The position numbers and the translations under genes are program-made. Below, in pieces: positions 24,469 to 36,965 of a stretch of DNA of 64,000 nt. The notes beneath the pieces were generated by a model. That model had not been told where the DNA came from, made no database searches, and saw only the letters and a program-made list of their open reading frames with translations. The stretch's first letter is position 1, and the number at the start of each line of letters is the position of its first letter. Origin of the DNA: Setoptus koraiensis (taxonomy: Eukaryota > Arthropoda); contig CM106586.1 in assembly GCA_048013815.1 (NCBI GenBank), positions 15,872,001 through 15,936,000 on the forward strand. Reading direction: 5' to 3'.

Positions 24469-25467
24469 TAAACATTAAGTGAGTGTTACGTAATTGAAAC
24501 TTTCTCTCTAACTGTGGCGCCGCCGTCGTTGTTGTTGTTGTCGTTGTTGGTGTCGTTGTTGTTGTTGTTGTTGGTGTCGTTGTTGTTGTTGTTGTTGTCG
24601 TGAGTCCACAGCCAACTGTGCCGCTGTTGTTGTTGCTGTCGGTGTTGTTGCTGTTGTTGTTGTTGTTGTTGTTGTGAGTCTAACAGCCAACTGTGCTCGG
24701 CGACAAACACAAACAATACGGCCGACGGTAAACAGCGCCCCCGAACACCTAATGGCTTTGTCAACAACACGAGCCAGCTAATGTGGCCCCTGTTGACGAC
24801 TGTTGTCTGCTCGATGGCGTCGGTGGCGTCGGTGGCGTCGGTCGTCGTCGGTCGTCGCCGGTTGTTGCCGCTGTCGTTGTCGCCGGCGTGTGATGAGTCA
24901 ACAGCCGACGTCAACTCGGCTGCCGTTAATTTAAACTTTTCAAACTGTGCGATATGTGATTGCGCCGGCTCGCGTCTACGGGCCGCCGCGCGTCTACGGG
25001 CCGCGGTGCGTCTAGGGTTACGTGCGGACGGGCGCGCACAAACAAGGGCGCGCGAACAGCAGCACAAGAACAGGAGCTGACACTTTCATTACGTAATCAT
25101 GGCGACAGCTCATCAACCGATTCCCACACACTCTCACGGTGCCAGTGGCGCGCGGGCGTGCGCCCCTGTGCACACAATACGATATGTGCATTCAATACGA
25201 TAGGTGCATCCAATAGGCTATGTGCAGACAATACGATATGCGCATACAATACGATATGTGCATGCAATCGTGTGCACATATCGCACAATTTACAGCAAGC
25301 GTGTGTGTGTGTGTGTGTGTGTGCGATATGGGCACACGATATGTGCAAACAGCGACGGGCTTGCGCACGAGAATGATGGGCCACGAGCCGGCCATCCATC
25401 AATGCCCGGCCGCTGCAAACCGATCATCGCCACTGTTATTATAGCCCGCAACACATGACACAGCGGC

Positions 25468-25509
25468 ATTATGTAACACGGCGTTGCGCAACAGAGGCTA
25501 TTATGTAAT
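25468..25509. promoter_or_regulatory. Three bZIP-like decamers within 42 bases
   Basis: ATTATGTAAC (25468), GTTGCGCAAC (25483) and ATTATGTAAT (25500) are spaced 15 and 17 bases apart in otherwise unique DNA. Assignment to bZIP factors is by motif likeness only. Confidence -1.
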
Positions 25510-25675
25510 GGCGAGAAGCCAAAGTGTCATAATTATGACTTTGTATTCCGCTGGCCAGGCGCAGCGCACACGCCGTGGCCTGAGCGCCACATTGGCCCCG
25601 TGAGCTAGTTGCTCAGCTTGTGGGGGCGATTCTGTGCGCGGCGGCACAGTCATCAGTTATGCCGTTTATACAGAC

Positions 25676-25747
25676 CGACGACACGACAACAACCGACGAC
25701 ACGACAACAACCGACGACACGACAACAACCGACGACACGACAACGAC
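25676..25747. repeat. Tandem array, 18-bp period (CGACGACACGACAACAAC), 4 copies
   Basis: Four copies, three of them identical. All frames stay open across it because 18 is a multiple of 3. Confidence -1.
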
Positions 25748-26513
25748 CGGCGCACAACAGAGATAAATGGCCCGCGATGGTGCCCACGCTGTCTGTGCCG
25801 GGCGCGCACAATTGGCACAATTGGCGGCTACCTGTGGCGAGCTCGTCGCTCATTGTCGCGCTGGCCGATTGATTGTGTGATTGTTGTTGTCGCGGTTGTT
25901 GCCGCTGTTGTCGCTGTTGTCGCCGTTGTCGCTGTTGTCGCCGTTGTCGCTGTTGTCGCCGTTGTCGTCGTTGTCGCCATTGTCGTCGGTGTCGCGGCCA
26001 GCCCCACGCTGGGCCCCATTCTGGCGACGCGCACACGCACGCCGAGAACAAGCGCGTGTTACACGCACGCCGTTTGGCCGTTGTTACAACGAGCACAACT
26101 TATGCGGCACAACAATCGCACGAGCGTATATCACAATCGCTGCGCGCAAACGTGCCGGGCCCCAAGAACGTGCCTAGGCGCTCTCGATGGATGAGCCGTT
26201 TTGCGGTTGCACGCACGCCAGCGTCACTGTCCGTGCCACCACGCCAGCGCATACATAACACATATCCCACGACAACGGTGCCCCCAACGACGGTCCCCCA
26301 ATAACGGTCCCCTCGTTGCGTAATCAGTCGGTGTGTGTGTGTGTGTGTCGCAACCGATTGACTTGTGTCGGCCTGATTACGTCATCAGGCAGCAGCATGT
26401 TGCGCGCGTTATCAGCGCGCCAACACGCGCACGCACTTTATTTGGCCCCCATTTATGAGGCGCATTAAATGGCTGTCGTTGTTGTTGTTGCTGTTGTTGT
26501 TGATGTTGTTGTT

Positions 26514-26562
26514 GTTATGTAACCGAGTTGTGTAACCGTGTTGTGCAACCGTGCTGTGCGAC
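26514..26562. promoter_or_regulatory. C/EBP-like decamers in a 13-bp-period array
   Basis: GTTATGTAAC (26514), GTTGTGTAAC (26527) and GTTGTGCAAC (26540) recur every 13 bases, followed by a degenerate GTGCTGTGCGAC. The array follows directly after a GTT triplet tract, so slippage could also have produced it. Confidence -1.
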
Positions 26563-27017
26563 AACGACAACCGGCCAGCATAAGCCGGCAGACGGGCGAT
26601 TTGGGGCCGGCGTCAGCGGCGGGCCCGAGCTTGCTGACGGGCGTGCGAAAATGATTGACACGGCGCAATGTGAGCAATGTGCGCAACGTCAATCTGTGCG
26701 CCAACATGATGCTTGCGCAATGTCAATCTGTGCGCCAACACGATGCTGTCGGCCCGTGTGACAACCGGATCAATCTAATGAACCAGCCAACGCGACACGC
26801 CTTCACTCAAACCCCTTTTGCCCTCACAAAGTCGGGGGGCCACGTCCAGTGCGACTAATTGGCGATGCGGCCCGAACAGGGGCGCTCGGGCCGGTGGGCG
26901 TGTGCTGCGGGGGCTCGCTGCTTCTGGACAGAGTGCGATGCGACGGTCGGGCCGCCCAGTCACGGGCGCGAGTCAAGGGGCCGCGTGCCAGATTGAATTT
27001 GAATCAATTACGCATCA

Positions 27018-27080
27018 CATCAGTTGATGCGCTCCGGCCGAAATTGCCCCTTTGGCTGGCCCGGCCAGCATCAACTGATG
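27018..27080. repeat. 13-bp perfect inverted repeat, 37-base spacer
   Basis: CATCAGTTGATGC (27018-27030) is the reverse complement of GCATCAACTGATG (27068-27080). Both arms are followed by GCGCT/CGCTG, so the ATGCGCT word is also directly repeated. Confidence -1.
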
Positions 27081-28939
27081 CGCTGCGAACCTCTAGCCGG
27101 GGCCCCAATTTCGTTGGCCCCGCTTTGACTCGTCTCGTTTGGCCCCGCTTTGACTGGTCTGGCCGGAGATCGGGCCGGCTGACGGGCCCCAAACGCGGGC
27201 ACAGAGCGACGCACAAAGCGAAATTTGCAATATCGCTTTCGGAAATTTCTTGCATGAGGGCGCTCGCTGACAGAATGGGCAACCAAACGGACAATTGACG
27301 CCCGCATCGGCGCCAGTAGGTGTCACGACGGTCGTCAGTGGCGCGCATCCGGTTGCGGCCGCATCTGATATCTCAAAGTCCGGCGCTCAACGGGCACCAA
27401 CGTGCCGCCGACTGGGGCGCGCTAACAAGCGTTAAATTGGCCCCACAACGGCGACAATAAATATGTTTGCGTCTTAATTATGGCCGGCTCGTCGGTTGCG
27501 AGTTTGCTCAATTTGTTTGCCATTTTGCGTGTCGCCCGGCGCTCGTGACTCGGGGCGGATTTGCGGCGCCGCCGGGACGCGATGCGGCCGACATGCTACC
27601 CTTTTTTACAATATTCCGCCAGCATCACTGCGCCGCCGATGCCTCTGGCGCGATTTGGGTGCCTCCGGTGTCACGAGCGGCTCCGGTGTCACATTGGGCG
27701 AGCGCTCCCGCGTCACAATGGGCGAGCGGCTCCCGCGTCACAGTGGGCCGAGCGGCCCGGCGGGCCCGGCCAGCCTGGCGAGCGTGAAGTTGGCCCGACT
27801 CTCGATCGGTGGCGCCCTCGAGCAGGCTGACAGGCGTTGCGAGCGCCGCGCCGCCCGGATAAACGGATGAACGGATGGCCCGATGATGGACGGCAACTCG
27901 TTGCTCTCGGACGGGCGCATCGCGCCGCCGCATTTATGGGCCTTTTATGGGTGGCTCGGCGGCCGTTGTATTGTTGTTATTGTATTATTAGTGCGCCCGA
28001 ATGCAAAGTTATAAAGTTATAACTCTGTATTTGTTATAATGCGCCACGCGTTTATTGGCCCTTTATGGCTCCCTCTGTCTCTGTGCGCTCGTTTGTCGGC
28101 CGGCCCGCGGCCCGCGGGCCGCGAGCGTGCCCAGTGGCCAGTGGGCGAGCCATGGGCGCTAGTGGTCACTTTGACAACATTGACAACAAGCGGCTAATTG
28201 TCGCTGTCGTTAGCGTTGTTTGCTGTTGTCGTTGCTGGCGCTGCTGTCGTGGTCGTCGCTGATGTTGTTGTTATTGTCGTTGTTGTTATTGTCGTTGTTG
28301 TTATTGTCGCTGTCGTCGCTGTTGGCTTGCGCCAGGTAGCACCGGCAAACGAACAACGAGCGACTGCTAACAAGTGGCCACAGCAAGTCAATCACATGCC
28401 ACCATCAGCTGGCCAGGTGAGCGAGCGGGCACAAAATGACAACCGGTTGACATTTGCCGTTTGACGTTTCGTGCGCGCAAAGTGTGCCGAGCTGGACACA
28501 CGCACGCGTCCACTATTAACTAATTTACGACCGCTCACCTTGTTTGCGCCGGTTGTTGTCGCTGTTGTCGTTGTCGCTGTCGTTGTTGTCGTTGTTGTCG
28601 TTGTTGTCGTGCCAATTGCCGTTGTGCCAATAGTATATAGTTTGGTGTGCCAAGCGGCAATTATTGGGCGCTCGCAATCGCCGTCGATGGCCGGCGATCC
28701 ATGGGCCGTTTATTGGCGTGACCGACACAAATGGCCCAGCGACAACAGCGCCAACGGCCACACCAACAACAACATCACCGACTGCAACGACAACGACGAC
28801 AACAACAACAACACCACCGACTGCAGCGACACTGAACGGCACGCTCACTTGTCATGGCAACCACAACTACAACTGGCACGCTCAACTCTTTACATCGATT
28901 ATAATTGCCAGCAGCAGCCATTTGACCATTTGACGGCCC

Positions 28940-28980
28940 GAGAGCGGCCGAAATTTAATTTGGCCGCTCTCTCGGTTTTT
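28940..28980. repeat. GC-rich stem-loop followed by a T run
   Basis: GAGAGCGGCC (28940-28949) pairs with GGCCGCTCTC (28962-28971), and the next bases add a G:U and two A:T pairs. CGGTTTTT follows. The layout resembles a terminator, but no transcript is evident. Confidence -1.
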
Positions 28981-30546
28981 GCTGGCTCGCAATTTGTCAC
29001 TTTTTCACCCTTCGACCGCTCATTATCAACGCTGATCCGACTTTTAAATTGTTGTCAAACTGAATGATTCCGCGGCGCTCGGGCGCGCCAACAAATTGCG
29101 CCCTTTTGTCAACTCAATCACTGGCGCAACTCGAGCACGGGCCGCCGCCCTTGTGTGTGCCGAGCAGCGGGCCGGCGCGGTCCGTGCGCGCCCTTGTGCG
29201 CCGCGGACGGGCGAGAGAGCCCGCGTGCACAATCGCAGCCAATCATGGGCAATTATAGGCGACGGGCTAATGGATATGTGGACTCCGTCTAGCGCCCCTG
29301 TGCGAGTCCATGCGAGTCGGCCCCGCCGGCGCGCCGTCTGTGCGGCGAGCGGGCGCACAGACTCTCGCAGGGGCGCCGCATAGACGGTCGGGCCGATAGA
29401 CGGCGCGACACAAATGCAGCGGAGGGGCGCATGCACTCTATTAAACGCCAATAGAGTAAAGTGGAGCCAGACAGATTATTGCAGCAGCCGAGCCGAGCCG
29501 AGCCGAGATTGCGAGCGAGCCGGCGAGTTATATGACGTAATGGCATTAACTAGAGTGACACTTTTTATTCAACTGTCACAAGCGTCGCGCCAGACGACGG
29601 CTAATAGAGCCTCTCTTTTTATTACTGGCGGCATTGATTGCGTAACTGACACCCCTGCGCCATTGTTATGGCTGCCAGCGGCTTTTAAGTCCGCTCGCCG
29701 AGCCGGCGGGCCCCCGTTGCAGTCGTAATTTGGCGCCACCGTCCAACTGTAAACTGTTTGTCTGTTTGTTGTCGTTGCGCAACAACACAACGCGACACAA
29801 ACGCAAACAACAGATAACTGCTGCCTTTGCGCCAATAACTCACCCGCCTAACTAGCCGCCACTTAACACTTGCGGCGCCGCGGGACCCCCGAGCCGGCCC
29901 GCCACGCCCGCCTTAATTACTGTGTGCGGTCCGACAGACAGTCGGCCGGGCCGACTCTGTCGACGCCAACGCGGGCCGGCCCGATGGGCCGGCCCGGACG
30001 ACTGTTTGTCGCGGCGCGGAGACATGCGATGCGAGCATGCGAGGCGAGCACAAGAGGCGGGTATGTGAGCCGGGTGTGCGAGCCGGGTGTGTGATGTGGC
30101 GGGCCCATTAAGTCATTATGGTCGTGGCGCGGGTGCGTGTGTCCATGTCCGCCGGCCATCGAGTCGCGGGCGCCGCAACAAGCGAGTTATAACAGTGTCA
30201 CAACAGTGTTATAACAGTGTTGGCAAACAAGCCAACAATGGCGAGAATAAATTAACATGTTTATGAATCACTTTCTGCTCGGGCTGGCGTTGCGTCATAA
30301 CTATCGGCAGTGGCTATGAGCTTGTTGTCAGATTAGATATTACTTATTATTATGTTTCGCCGGCCGGCCATTGTTGACTGATGCACTCGCCGCCTCCAAG
30401 TGGCCGGCCCATGCAACAAAATCGCCGGCGACACATGAGATCTATATCGCGCTCGTATGTTAATATGGCCAACTAATAGAATATTTGCGGTTTAATCTTT
30501 TGTTTGTCGCTGTCGCAACACACTTTTTGTGTCGCGTTGTTTTTGT

Positions 30547-30612
30547 CGGCCGCTATGCGCCGCATTGGCTCGGCCGCTATGCGCCGCATTGGCTCGGCCG
30601 CTACGCGGCGCC
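30547..30612. repeat. Tandem array, 24-bp period, about 2.7 copies
   Basis: CGGCCGCTATGCGCCGCATT units start at 30547, 30571 and 30595. The frame stays open because 24 is a multiple of 3. Confidence -1.
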
Positions 30613-31035
30613 CGTCGCGGCGTTCGGGCCGCCGGCCGGCGCGCATGCGGCCGGATACGGCGACACCAGATACCCGGATATTTCGAGCGCAATTTCAAGC
30701 GCAATTTGCGCTCAAGTGGCCGCCGTGCGGCCTGGCATCGGCGGCGCGTCGATCGGCGGTCGGCGCCGACGGGACGTGCCCCGGCCCCCAATCACGTACC
30801 GTGCCCACACACGCGCATTATGCAGCGAGCCGGCGAGCCAGCCAGCCAGCAGTCGACGACGTCAAATATCCTCTGGAGCATGGCGCTGTCTAGACGAGTG
30901 CCTATAATGGGCGCCCCAGTCGGCGCATTATATAATGCGGCGATATAATGCGGCTCGCGCTCGCTAACGCGCCGTTTGCGTGCTGTTTGTGTGCTGTTTG
31001 AACAAGGTACACACTTATGAGCCATAACTTATAAC

Positions 31036-31105
31036 ACTGTTATATAACCGATGTTATATAAGCGCTGTTATATAACCGTTGTTATATAACCGATGTTATA
31101 TAACA
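31036..31105. repeat. Array of TGTTATATAACCG units, 14-15 bp period, 5 copies
   Basis: Each unit holds the palindrome TTATATAA. It lies 3' of related ATTATATAATGC words (30927-30952). Confidence -1.
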
Positions 31106-31834
31106 ACGAGGGGGCCGCCGCCACTGACGCCGCCGACCAAACAAACATTCGACAAACAACAAACACAAACAATGAACGGGGGCCACTTTGCGGCTTACTG
31201 TTTCACTGGCGGCCGGCCCGCAGCGCTCGCGCCAGCGTTCGGGGCCCGACAACACGACCAACCGAGATATACAGCCAACCGGGCCGGTATGTTTGAAACG
31301 GACGGAATATATAAAAAAGGCAGGGGCGCGAAAAACAAAACACGACGCCCGCTGCAAGCAAACAATTTGCGGCGCGGCTAGCCTGCGGTCGAATGTGGCC
31401 CGCGCAGGCCCCCGACGAGCCGCCGACGAGCCGCCGACAAGCGAGCGCCCCGAACGAGCGAGCGCCCCACAACAACTGCGCCAAAACAACGGCGAGCAGT
31501 TGTTTTGGGGCCCCGATTGCCGGCACCGCTTGGGACTGCACAACAAGTGCAGTCATAAGTTGAGTTATCGCCGCATTCATGACCATTATCACTTATGTAT
31601 GCCGTCGAAGGCGCCCCATCACAGTGATATATTATGTGCGATATGTTGTTGCTGCTGTTGCTGCTGTTGTTGCTGTTGTTGCTGCAGTAGTTGTAGTTGC
31701 TGGCGTCGTTGTAGTTGTTGTTGCTGTTGTCTGTGATATATTGGCTCGCGATCATATCACGGGCGACAATATATACTGAATGCTGATAATACGTGACGCA
31801 ACAGTGCACCGGTTCACACACACATATCATCGCG

Positions 31835-31927
31835 GTTGCGTAACTGTGTGTGTGTTGTTGTTACATGACTAGTGGCTGTTTTATTATGTATTGCGTAATA
31901 CGTAACTAGTAGCCGCTGTTACGTAAC
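31835..31927. promoter_or_regulatory. Cluster of bZIP-like decamers
   Basis: GTTGCGTAAC (31835-31844), ATTGCGTAAT (31890-31899), an overlapping AATACGTAAC (31897-31906) and GTTACGTAAC (31918-31927) lie within 93 bases. This is motif likeness only. Confidence -1.
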
Positions 31928-32189
31928 CAGAGGCTGCTGGTCGCCGGTGGGCAACGGCCCCAGAAACAAACAAACTACAGTCATTAATGTAGTGGGCGCG
32001 CACCAGTGCTACTACTAGTACGCCCTTCTAGGGTACAACTGTGCCCGCCGCCACCGAGCGCCGCTGTCACCGAGTGCCGGCCCCACCGAGTACCCAGCCG
32101 GCCCAGCCGGCTGAGGCGTCACCAATGTATGTGTGCTATTACGGCGCGCGAGGTACTTGCAAACGACGGGATGGGCGTGAATGTCGGAC

Positions 32190-32255
32190 ACATTCGGGCG
32201 ACACTCGGGCGACACTCGGGCGACGTTCGGGCGACACTCGGGCGACGTTCGAGCG
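32190..32255. repeat. Tandem array, 11-bp period (ACACTCGGGCG), 6 copies
   Basis: Six units ACAYTCGGGCG/ACGTTCGGGCG follow without gaps from 32190. Confidence -1.
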
Positions 32256-33091
32256 CAAACACAATGAATACATGCAGTGTCCGGCGCGGGCAATAAAAAT
32301 GCCCCGACCGACGGAATAAATCGGTATAAATACAAATGCGGCGGACACGTTGCGGGCCCATTGTGTTGCGCTGTCAATCTCGGTCACTTTAATCAAGTGC
32401 GACAACAATACGCGCGCACTGCCCAAGTTACCTAATAGTACATAATGGCGCGCGATAGCACGCAGTACGCACAGTAGCCAGCAGTGCGCAGTAATATTAC
32501 GTAATAGTAATACTAATAATGTAATAAGGTAATTATAATAACAGTGCTGCTGTTGATGACGCAACAGCACAGTCGTTGCGAGTCAAGCTCAAATAAAACT
32601 CACACTCTCATACATACTGGCACAACACGCTCGTATACTCATGGCAATACATATAATAGTGATCAATTGATATATATAGGTAACGGTAATGATGATGGGG
32701 CCCGGCGGTGCTGCCGGGCGCATACGTTTTTGCGGGCTCCCGACGCGCCAATCCAGCGATACCCGTGTCCGGCTAACTGTCGGGTATCGGGTAGTGCGGC
32801 CAGCGGGCCGCATTGGGGGTGGCATGGGGCGAACAGTTTGCCGAATCGTCAGCTGACTTATAAGTCAAATGTATATATGTCAGCGAGCGCTAAGCCGGTG
32901 GCTGCCGTAAATGGTCGTGATTAGTTGTTGAGGCCAAGCCGCCATTGGCGCTGGTGTCAGCGCAATTAATTATTGCGCAACAACCAACTGTCTCAAGTGT
33001 TTGCCTGTCCACTGTGTGTTGTGTCAATAATAACAATAATTTTTGCCGATAATGGACAATACCGAGCTCGCAGCCCGGCTGCCCGCTGTGT

Positions 33092-33159
33092 CACACGGGT
33101 ATTTGTGGCGCACGGGTATGTGCGTCGCACGGGTATTTGCGTCGCACGGGTATTTGTGG
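33092..33159. repeat. Tandem array, 17-bp period (CGCACGGGTATTTGYGK), 4 copies
   Basis: Copies start at 33092, 33109, 33126 and 33143. The CACGGGTAT core does not vary. Confidence -1.
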
Positions 33160-33836
33160 CACATTTGCGCGGGCCGCTATAATGCGCGCCTCCAATCATG
33201 TCATATCAATGATGTGATATCATCACGTCACGATGGCGCGGGTACGCTCCGTGGTGCGGCGGGTATGCGTGTGGGCGGGCGCAAATGGCCTGCTTAGTGA
33301 GCGGCTCAATTGAGTGGCCCTCGGATATTAGTTATATTGGTTTGTAGGAGCGACTGTAATGTGCGTCAGGCGGACACAAGCCTCATTTCGGTTCAGTCGG
33401 GCCGGCCGAATGCGCGCCGTCCATTCAATTGGCGATTTTGTGCGGTCCGTCGGCGGCGGCGATCGGGTCGGCGGCGCCGATTACAGCGCCCATAGCAGCG
33501 CCCAGTGGATGGTTTGTGTAAGCCAGAGTAGCAAGTAGTTATTACGTAACATGTTGCTACACAAACAGGCCCAGTTAGCCAGTTACGTGTGTGTGTGTGT
33601 GTCGCTGGCGTGTTATATGTTGATTGTTACGTATGTTTAACAGGAACACTCACAACAGCGCCGCTGGCTGCTACTAATGGACTCTTGTTGACAATTGCGT
33701 CATCAATGAAGTGAGCTAACCACTTAACACGTAGCGACGAGTCGCTGCACAAGTCGCTAGGTGCAAACAAGATGTGCGATATTTATCTCTCTCAATGATC
33801 TGCTCGCTGTCTCTCGCCGCTGTTGGCGAGCCCGCT

Positions 33837-33969
33837 ATTACGCAACGGCGGCATTACGCGGCGGCAGCGGCGGCATTACCCGGCGGCAGCGGCGGCATTA
33901 CGCAACGGCGTCAATGGCGCCAATGGCGCCAATGGGCCAGAATTGCGCAACGAGCCAATATTGCGCAAC
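33837..33969. promoter_or_regulatory. ATTRCGCAAC words among GCGGCGGCA repeats
   Basis: ATTACGCAAC at 33837 and 33897 and ATTGCGCAAC at 33942 and 33960, plus degenerate GCATTACSCGG copies, are embedded in a GGCGGCAGC/CAATGGCGC repeat. They are chimeric and full C/EBP-like sites by sequence; function is not shown. Confidence -1.
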
Positions 33970-34315
33970 GGCCATCGGGTCGTTGAGCGGCAGCACAACA
34001 CTGTGCGAGACGTGCTGACAGACAAGTGGCCATTATGTGGCGCATTGTATCTGATTGTATCGCATAAAAATCACAGCGGCACACGCAATGCCCTTAAGTT
34101 AATTGGCCGAGGGGCCAATGGGCACATATGGGCACACACACACACACACACAAACAGCGCGGCCATATAGCACCGGCACAGTGACGCATACACAACGCTG
34201 TGCGCCGCACATAATGCACACTGTGTATACGCACATAATGCACGCGCGGCACACAGTGCCAGTATGTATGCACTGCCGGACAATGGTCATCATCATTATT
34301 ATTTGAGCTACACTC

Positions 34316-34376
34316 TGATCCGAGCCGACGGGCCCCAATCGCGTTGGGGCCCCATTGCGTGGGGCCCGTCGGATCA
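34316..34376. repeat. Compound GC-rich inverted repeat
   Basis: CCGACGGGCCCC (34325-34336) pairs with GGGGCCCGTCGG (34361-34372). TGATCC (34316-34321) pairs with GGATCA (34371-34376). A further GGGGCCCC palindrome lies in the 24-base loop. Confidence -1.
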
Positions 34377-35353
34377 GCGCGTCACACCGTTGCGACCAGA
34401 TAAGCGCCCCGGTGGCTCAGTGGCAGTCAATTCAACGGCAGCGGCCCTCAATTCAAATTTAATTGGCCCATTTATCTGCGGGCCGGGCGCCGCCGCCTGA
34501 GCTCGCCCGTTTCAATCGCTCGCAATCACCTGTCCCGCGGCTCGATAGTCGCCTTGCTGTTCATCGGCGACCGCCGCCCCGTCGTTGGGATTGTCGCCCG
34601 ATCGTTGGGATTGTCGCCGAGCGCCGCTGGCGGGCGATCGCGCAGATTAGCGGATCAGACGGCGCACGGAGCGGATTGGGCGCACCGGGCGCACTAGACA
34701 GGCCGCGCCAGACGGGCCAGACACAGGTACCAGACAGTGATTAATCAATTATTCAATAGTGTGCCAGAGCGAACATGGCAACGGCCAAATGCAAACAAAT
34801 AGTCGCGCTAACTAATATTGATTCGCCCAATCAACGCTGTCACCCGAGCCTCGGTGCCGCTCGGGCCGGCCCGTTCCCGTGGGTGCGCGTCGGCCGTCGG
34901 GCGGCCGTCGAGCGGCCGGCACTTCAATTAGCGGCACCGATATAGGTGACTAATTAGTTGTCGATGGTGCGATGGTCGTCGACTAGCAGCAAACAAAGAG
35001 CGCGCCGAGAGTGACCGTTGCCGGCTGCGTTCCGTTAGCCCGAGCGGCATTCTGGTTTTAGTTGGATTTTGAGTAGCCGAGTGGACACTTTTGGGCACCG
35101 TCAGTGTAACGGGCCGGCGCTCGCAAATGAACGAATTAACCGAATGAATTAATGGCTGGCACAACTGGCCAAAAACAATGCAAACAATTTCATATGCGCA
35201 AATGATCATAACGGCAAATTAGTCACTTAGCCGCCACCAAGCGCCACAAGCGGCGCAGCATGCTGTTAATATGGAAATTATTAACAACTTTGGCCAACTT
35301 TGATTATTATTCGGCCGTGATTTTAATCATCGATTTGCCCGTATCCACGGCAC

Positions 35354-35440
35354 ATCCACCGATCGAAATATCCACCGATCGACACATCCACGGCTCGGCA
35401 TATCCACGGCTCGGCATATCCACGGCTCGGCATATCCACG
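35354..35440. repeat. Tandem array, 16-bp period (ATCCACGGCTCGGCAT), 5 copies
   Basis: Two ATCCACCGATCG-type units are followed by three identical ATCCACGGCTCGGCAT units, then a broken one. Confidence -1.
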
Positions 35441-36965
35441 ATGATGGTCGCGACACACACGAGACGGACATGTCCACGATGGATCGATATTCACGCTCGG
35501 ATAATGTGTGCGCCGATATGTCGTCTCGGGCGAGGGACTTTCGCTAATTGCAACGGCCGCTAATGACTCTCCGAACCTGAGCCATGGGCAGCGTTTTGGC
35601 CAAACTTGTCGGTGGCTGCATTGGGGCTTCCTTTTGCGGCCGGCAGCATGTTTTATTGTCGTCTGTCTAATTTTTTATATCTGTTTGTTTATGTGGAGCC
35701 ATAAATATAAATATCATAAATGAAGCCTCGGCCGTCATGCCACTTACAAGCGCGCCGAGCGGAGTCGCCCGCGAACGGTATCAAAAGTCAATTCTGTCGC
35801 TCTGTCTATCGGCTCGTCCCGTTGGGGCGATAGAGAGAGAGAGAATCGGCGATTGGCGGCTCCAGTTGAACATTTCACACTGAACATTTCGGCGGATGGT
35901 CGGCCGGTCGATCGGCGCCGATCACAGATAGGCGACCAATTAATGGCATCGCGGTCTATAAAATGTGACTTGTAAAAATGCGAAAATCTCAAATCGCTTC
36001 GCCGAAAATTATCAATCAGTTCGCGGCGCTGATCTATTGGCGGCCGCGCCGACAAACCGACGACAGGCGGCCATCAAAGCGCCGGAAGATGCGCATCTTA
36101 TCGTCTCATTTCTTTCACTTTCTGTTTTGTCCGCCAGGTACCGGGTTGATTTATGCGACATTTTTATTCACGGCACACCGCCAAATATCCGGCCAATTGG
36201 CCGATTGTCCGGCGATTGTCCGGCCGATATAGTTTGTTTGGGTGCGCAATGTTTGCTGGCCGTCGTTTAGTTGCGGGGCCGGCGCGCAGATGGCGCCTCG
36301 CCGGCGGACAACACCAGCGACTAGTGACTAGTGTACTATGTAGTATGTAGTGTGTAGTGTGTGTGTGCGATCGTTGTTTGCGCTGGCGTATGTACGGATG
36401 TCGTCGTCGTGGTCGGTGTTGCCGTTGGCACGATGTTAGCGGCCACCAAACAACGGCAGCAACAACAGCAACAACAACAACTACAAACAACTACCACAAA
36501 CAGACAGCGAGCGCAAGCGGCGCAAACACAGCAGATAATGCAACAAATTTGCATAAATTTTACGCCAATCAAAGCGTCGCAAAATGTGGCAAAATGTGAC
36601 GGCGCACAGACAATGCGATTGTGTGTCGTCGACGCGATCAATTTGGCTGCCAGTTTGTAGTGTGTCGTGTCGCCTGGCCAGTCTGCAGTCTGCTGCCTGC
36701 TGCCTGCTGCAGGGACGGTTGCCGGGCTGGCAAGACGCCGTTGGCAAGCTCGCCGGCGATTGTTGTCGGCCGTTGCACAGGGCGCATTAATTGCGCACGA
36801 TGCGCAGTTGAAGCGTCCGGCGAGCAGTCGATGCGACCGGCGAGCAGTCGATGCGACCGGTGAGCAGTGTGCGCGATGAGGCGCGGTTGGCGTGGCGCCC
36901 ACCGGTGCACCGAGGAGCTCGCTGCACCGAGGAGCAGGCCGCGCCGTGGAGCTATCCGCACAGTC

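Larger units (their letters stand above)
22429..31035. other. Gene-free intergenic DNA, 22.4-31.0 kb
   Basis: No conserved frame is seen. Triplet tracts dominate parts of it: GTT at 22700-22750, CAA at 22883-22985, GTT/CTG at 23068-23180, GTT at 24527-24690, TGTCGCCGT at 25881-25994, GTT at 26473-26516 and GTT/GTC at 28203-28322 and 28553-28612. The block 24600-24622 (GTGAGTC..ACAGCCAACTGTGC) recurs at 24673-24694. Stretches 26600-28190 and 29000-30540 are GC-rich unique DNA with only small repeats, including GCCGA x4 at 29487-29506. Confidence -1.
31106..36965. other. Gene-free intergenic DNA, 31.1-37.0 kb
   Basis: No coding gene is recognised. Features present are GCT/GTT triplets at 31645-31735, a bZIP-like cluster at 31835-31927, four minisatellites, an ATTRCGCAAC group at 33837-33969, a CA run near 34136-34152, a GC-rich inverted repeat at 34316-34376, a GA run at 35832-35843 and a CAA tract near 36448-36490. 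Stretches 32600-33090, 34480-35340 and 35450-36400 show nothing further definable. Confidence -1.

Noticed and set aside
28940-28980. Stem-loop plus T run considered as a transcription terminator.
   Set aside because: No associated transcript or Pol III gene is visible, and intrinsic terminators of this type are bacterial.
34411-34426. GGTGGCTCAGTGGCAG resembles a tRNA A box (TRGCNNAGTGG).
   Set aside because: No acceptor-stem pairing, no anticodon arm and only a poor T-loop word (AATTCAAAT) follow; a cloverleaf cannot be drawn.
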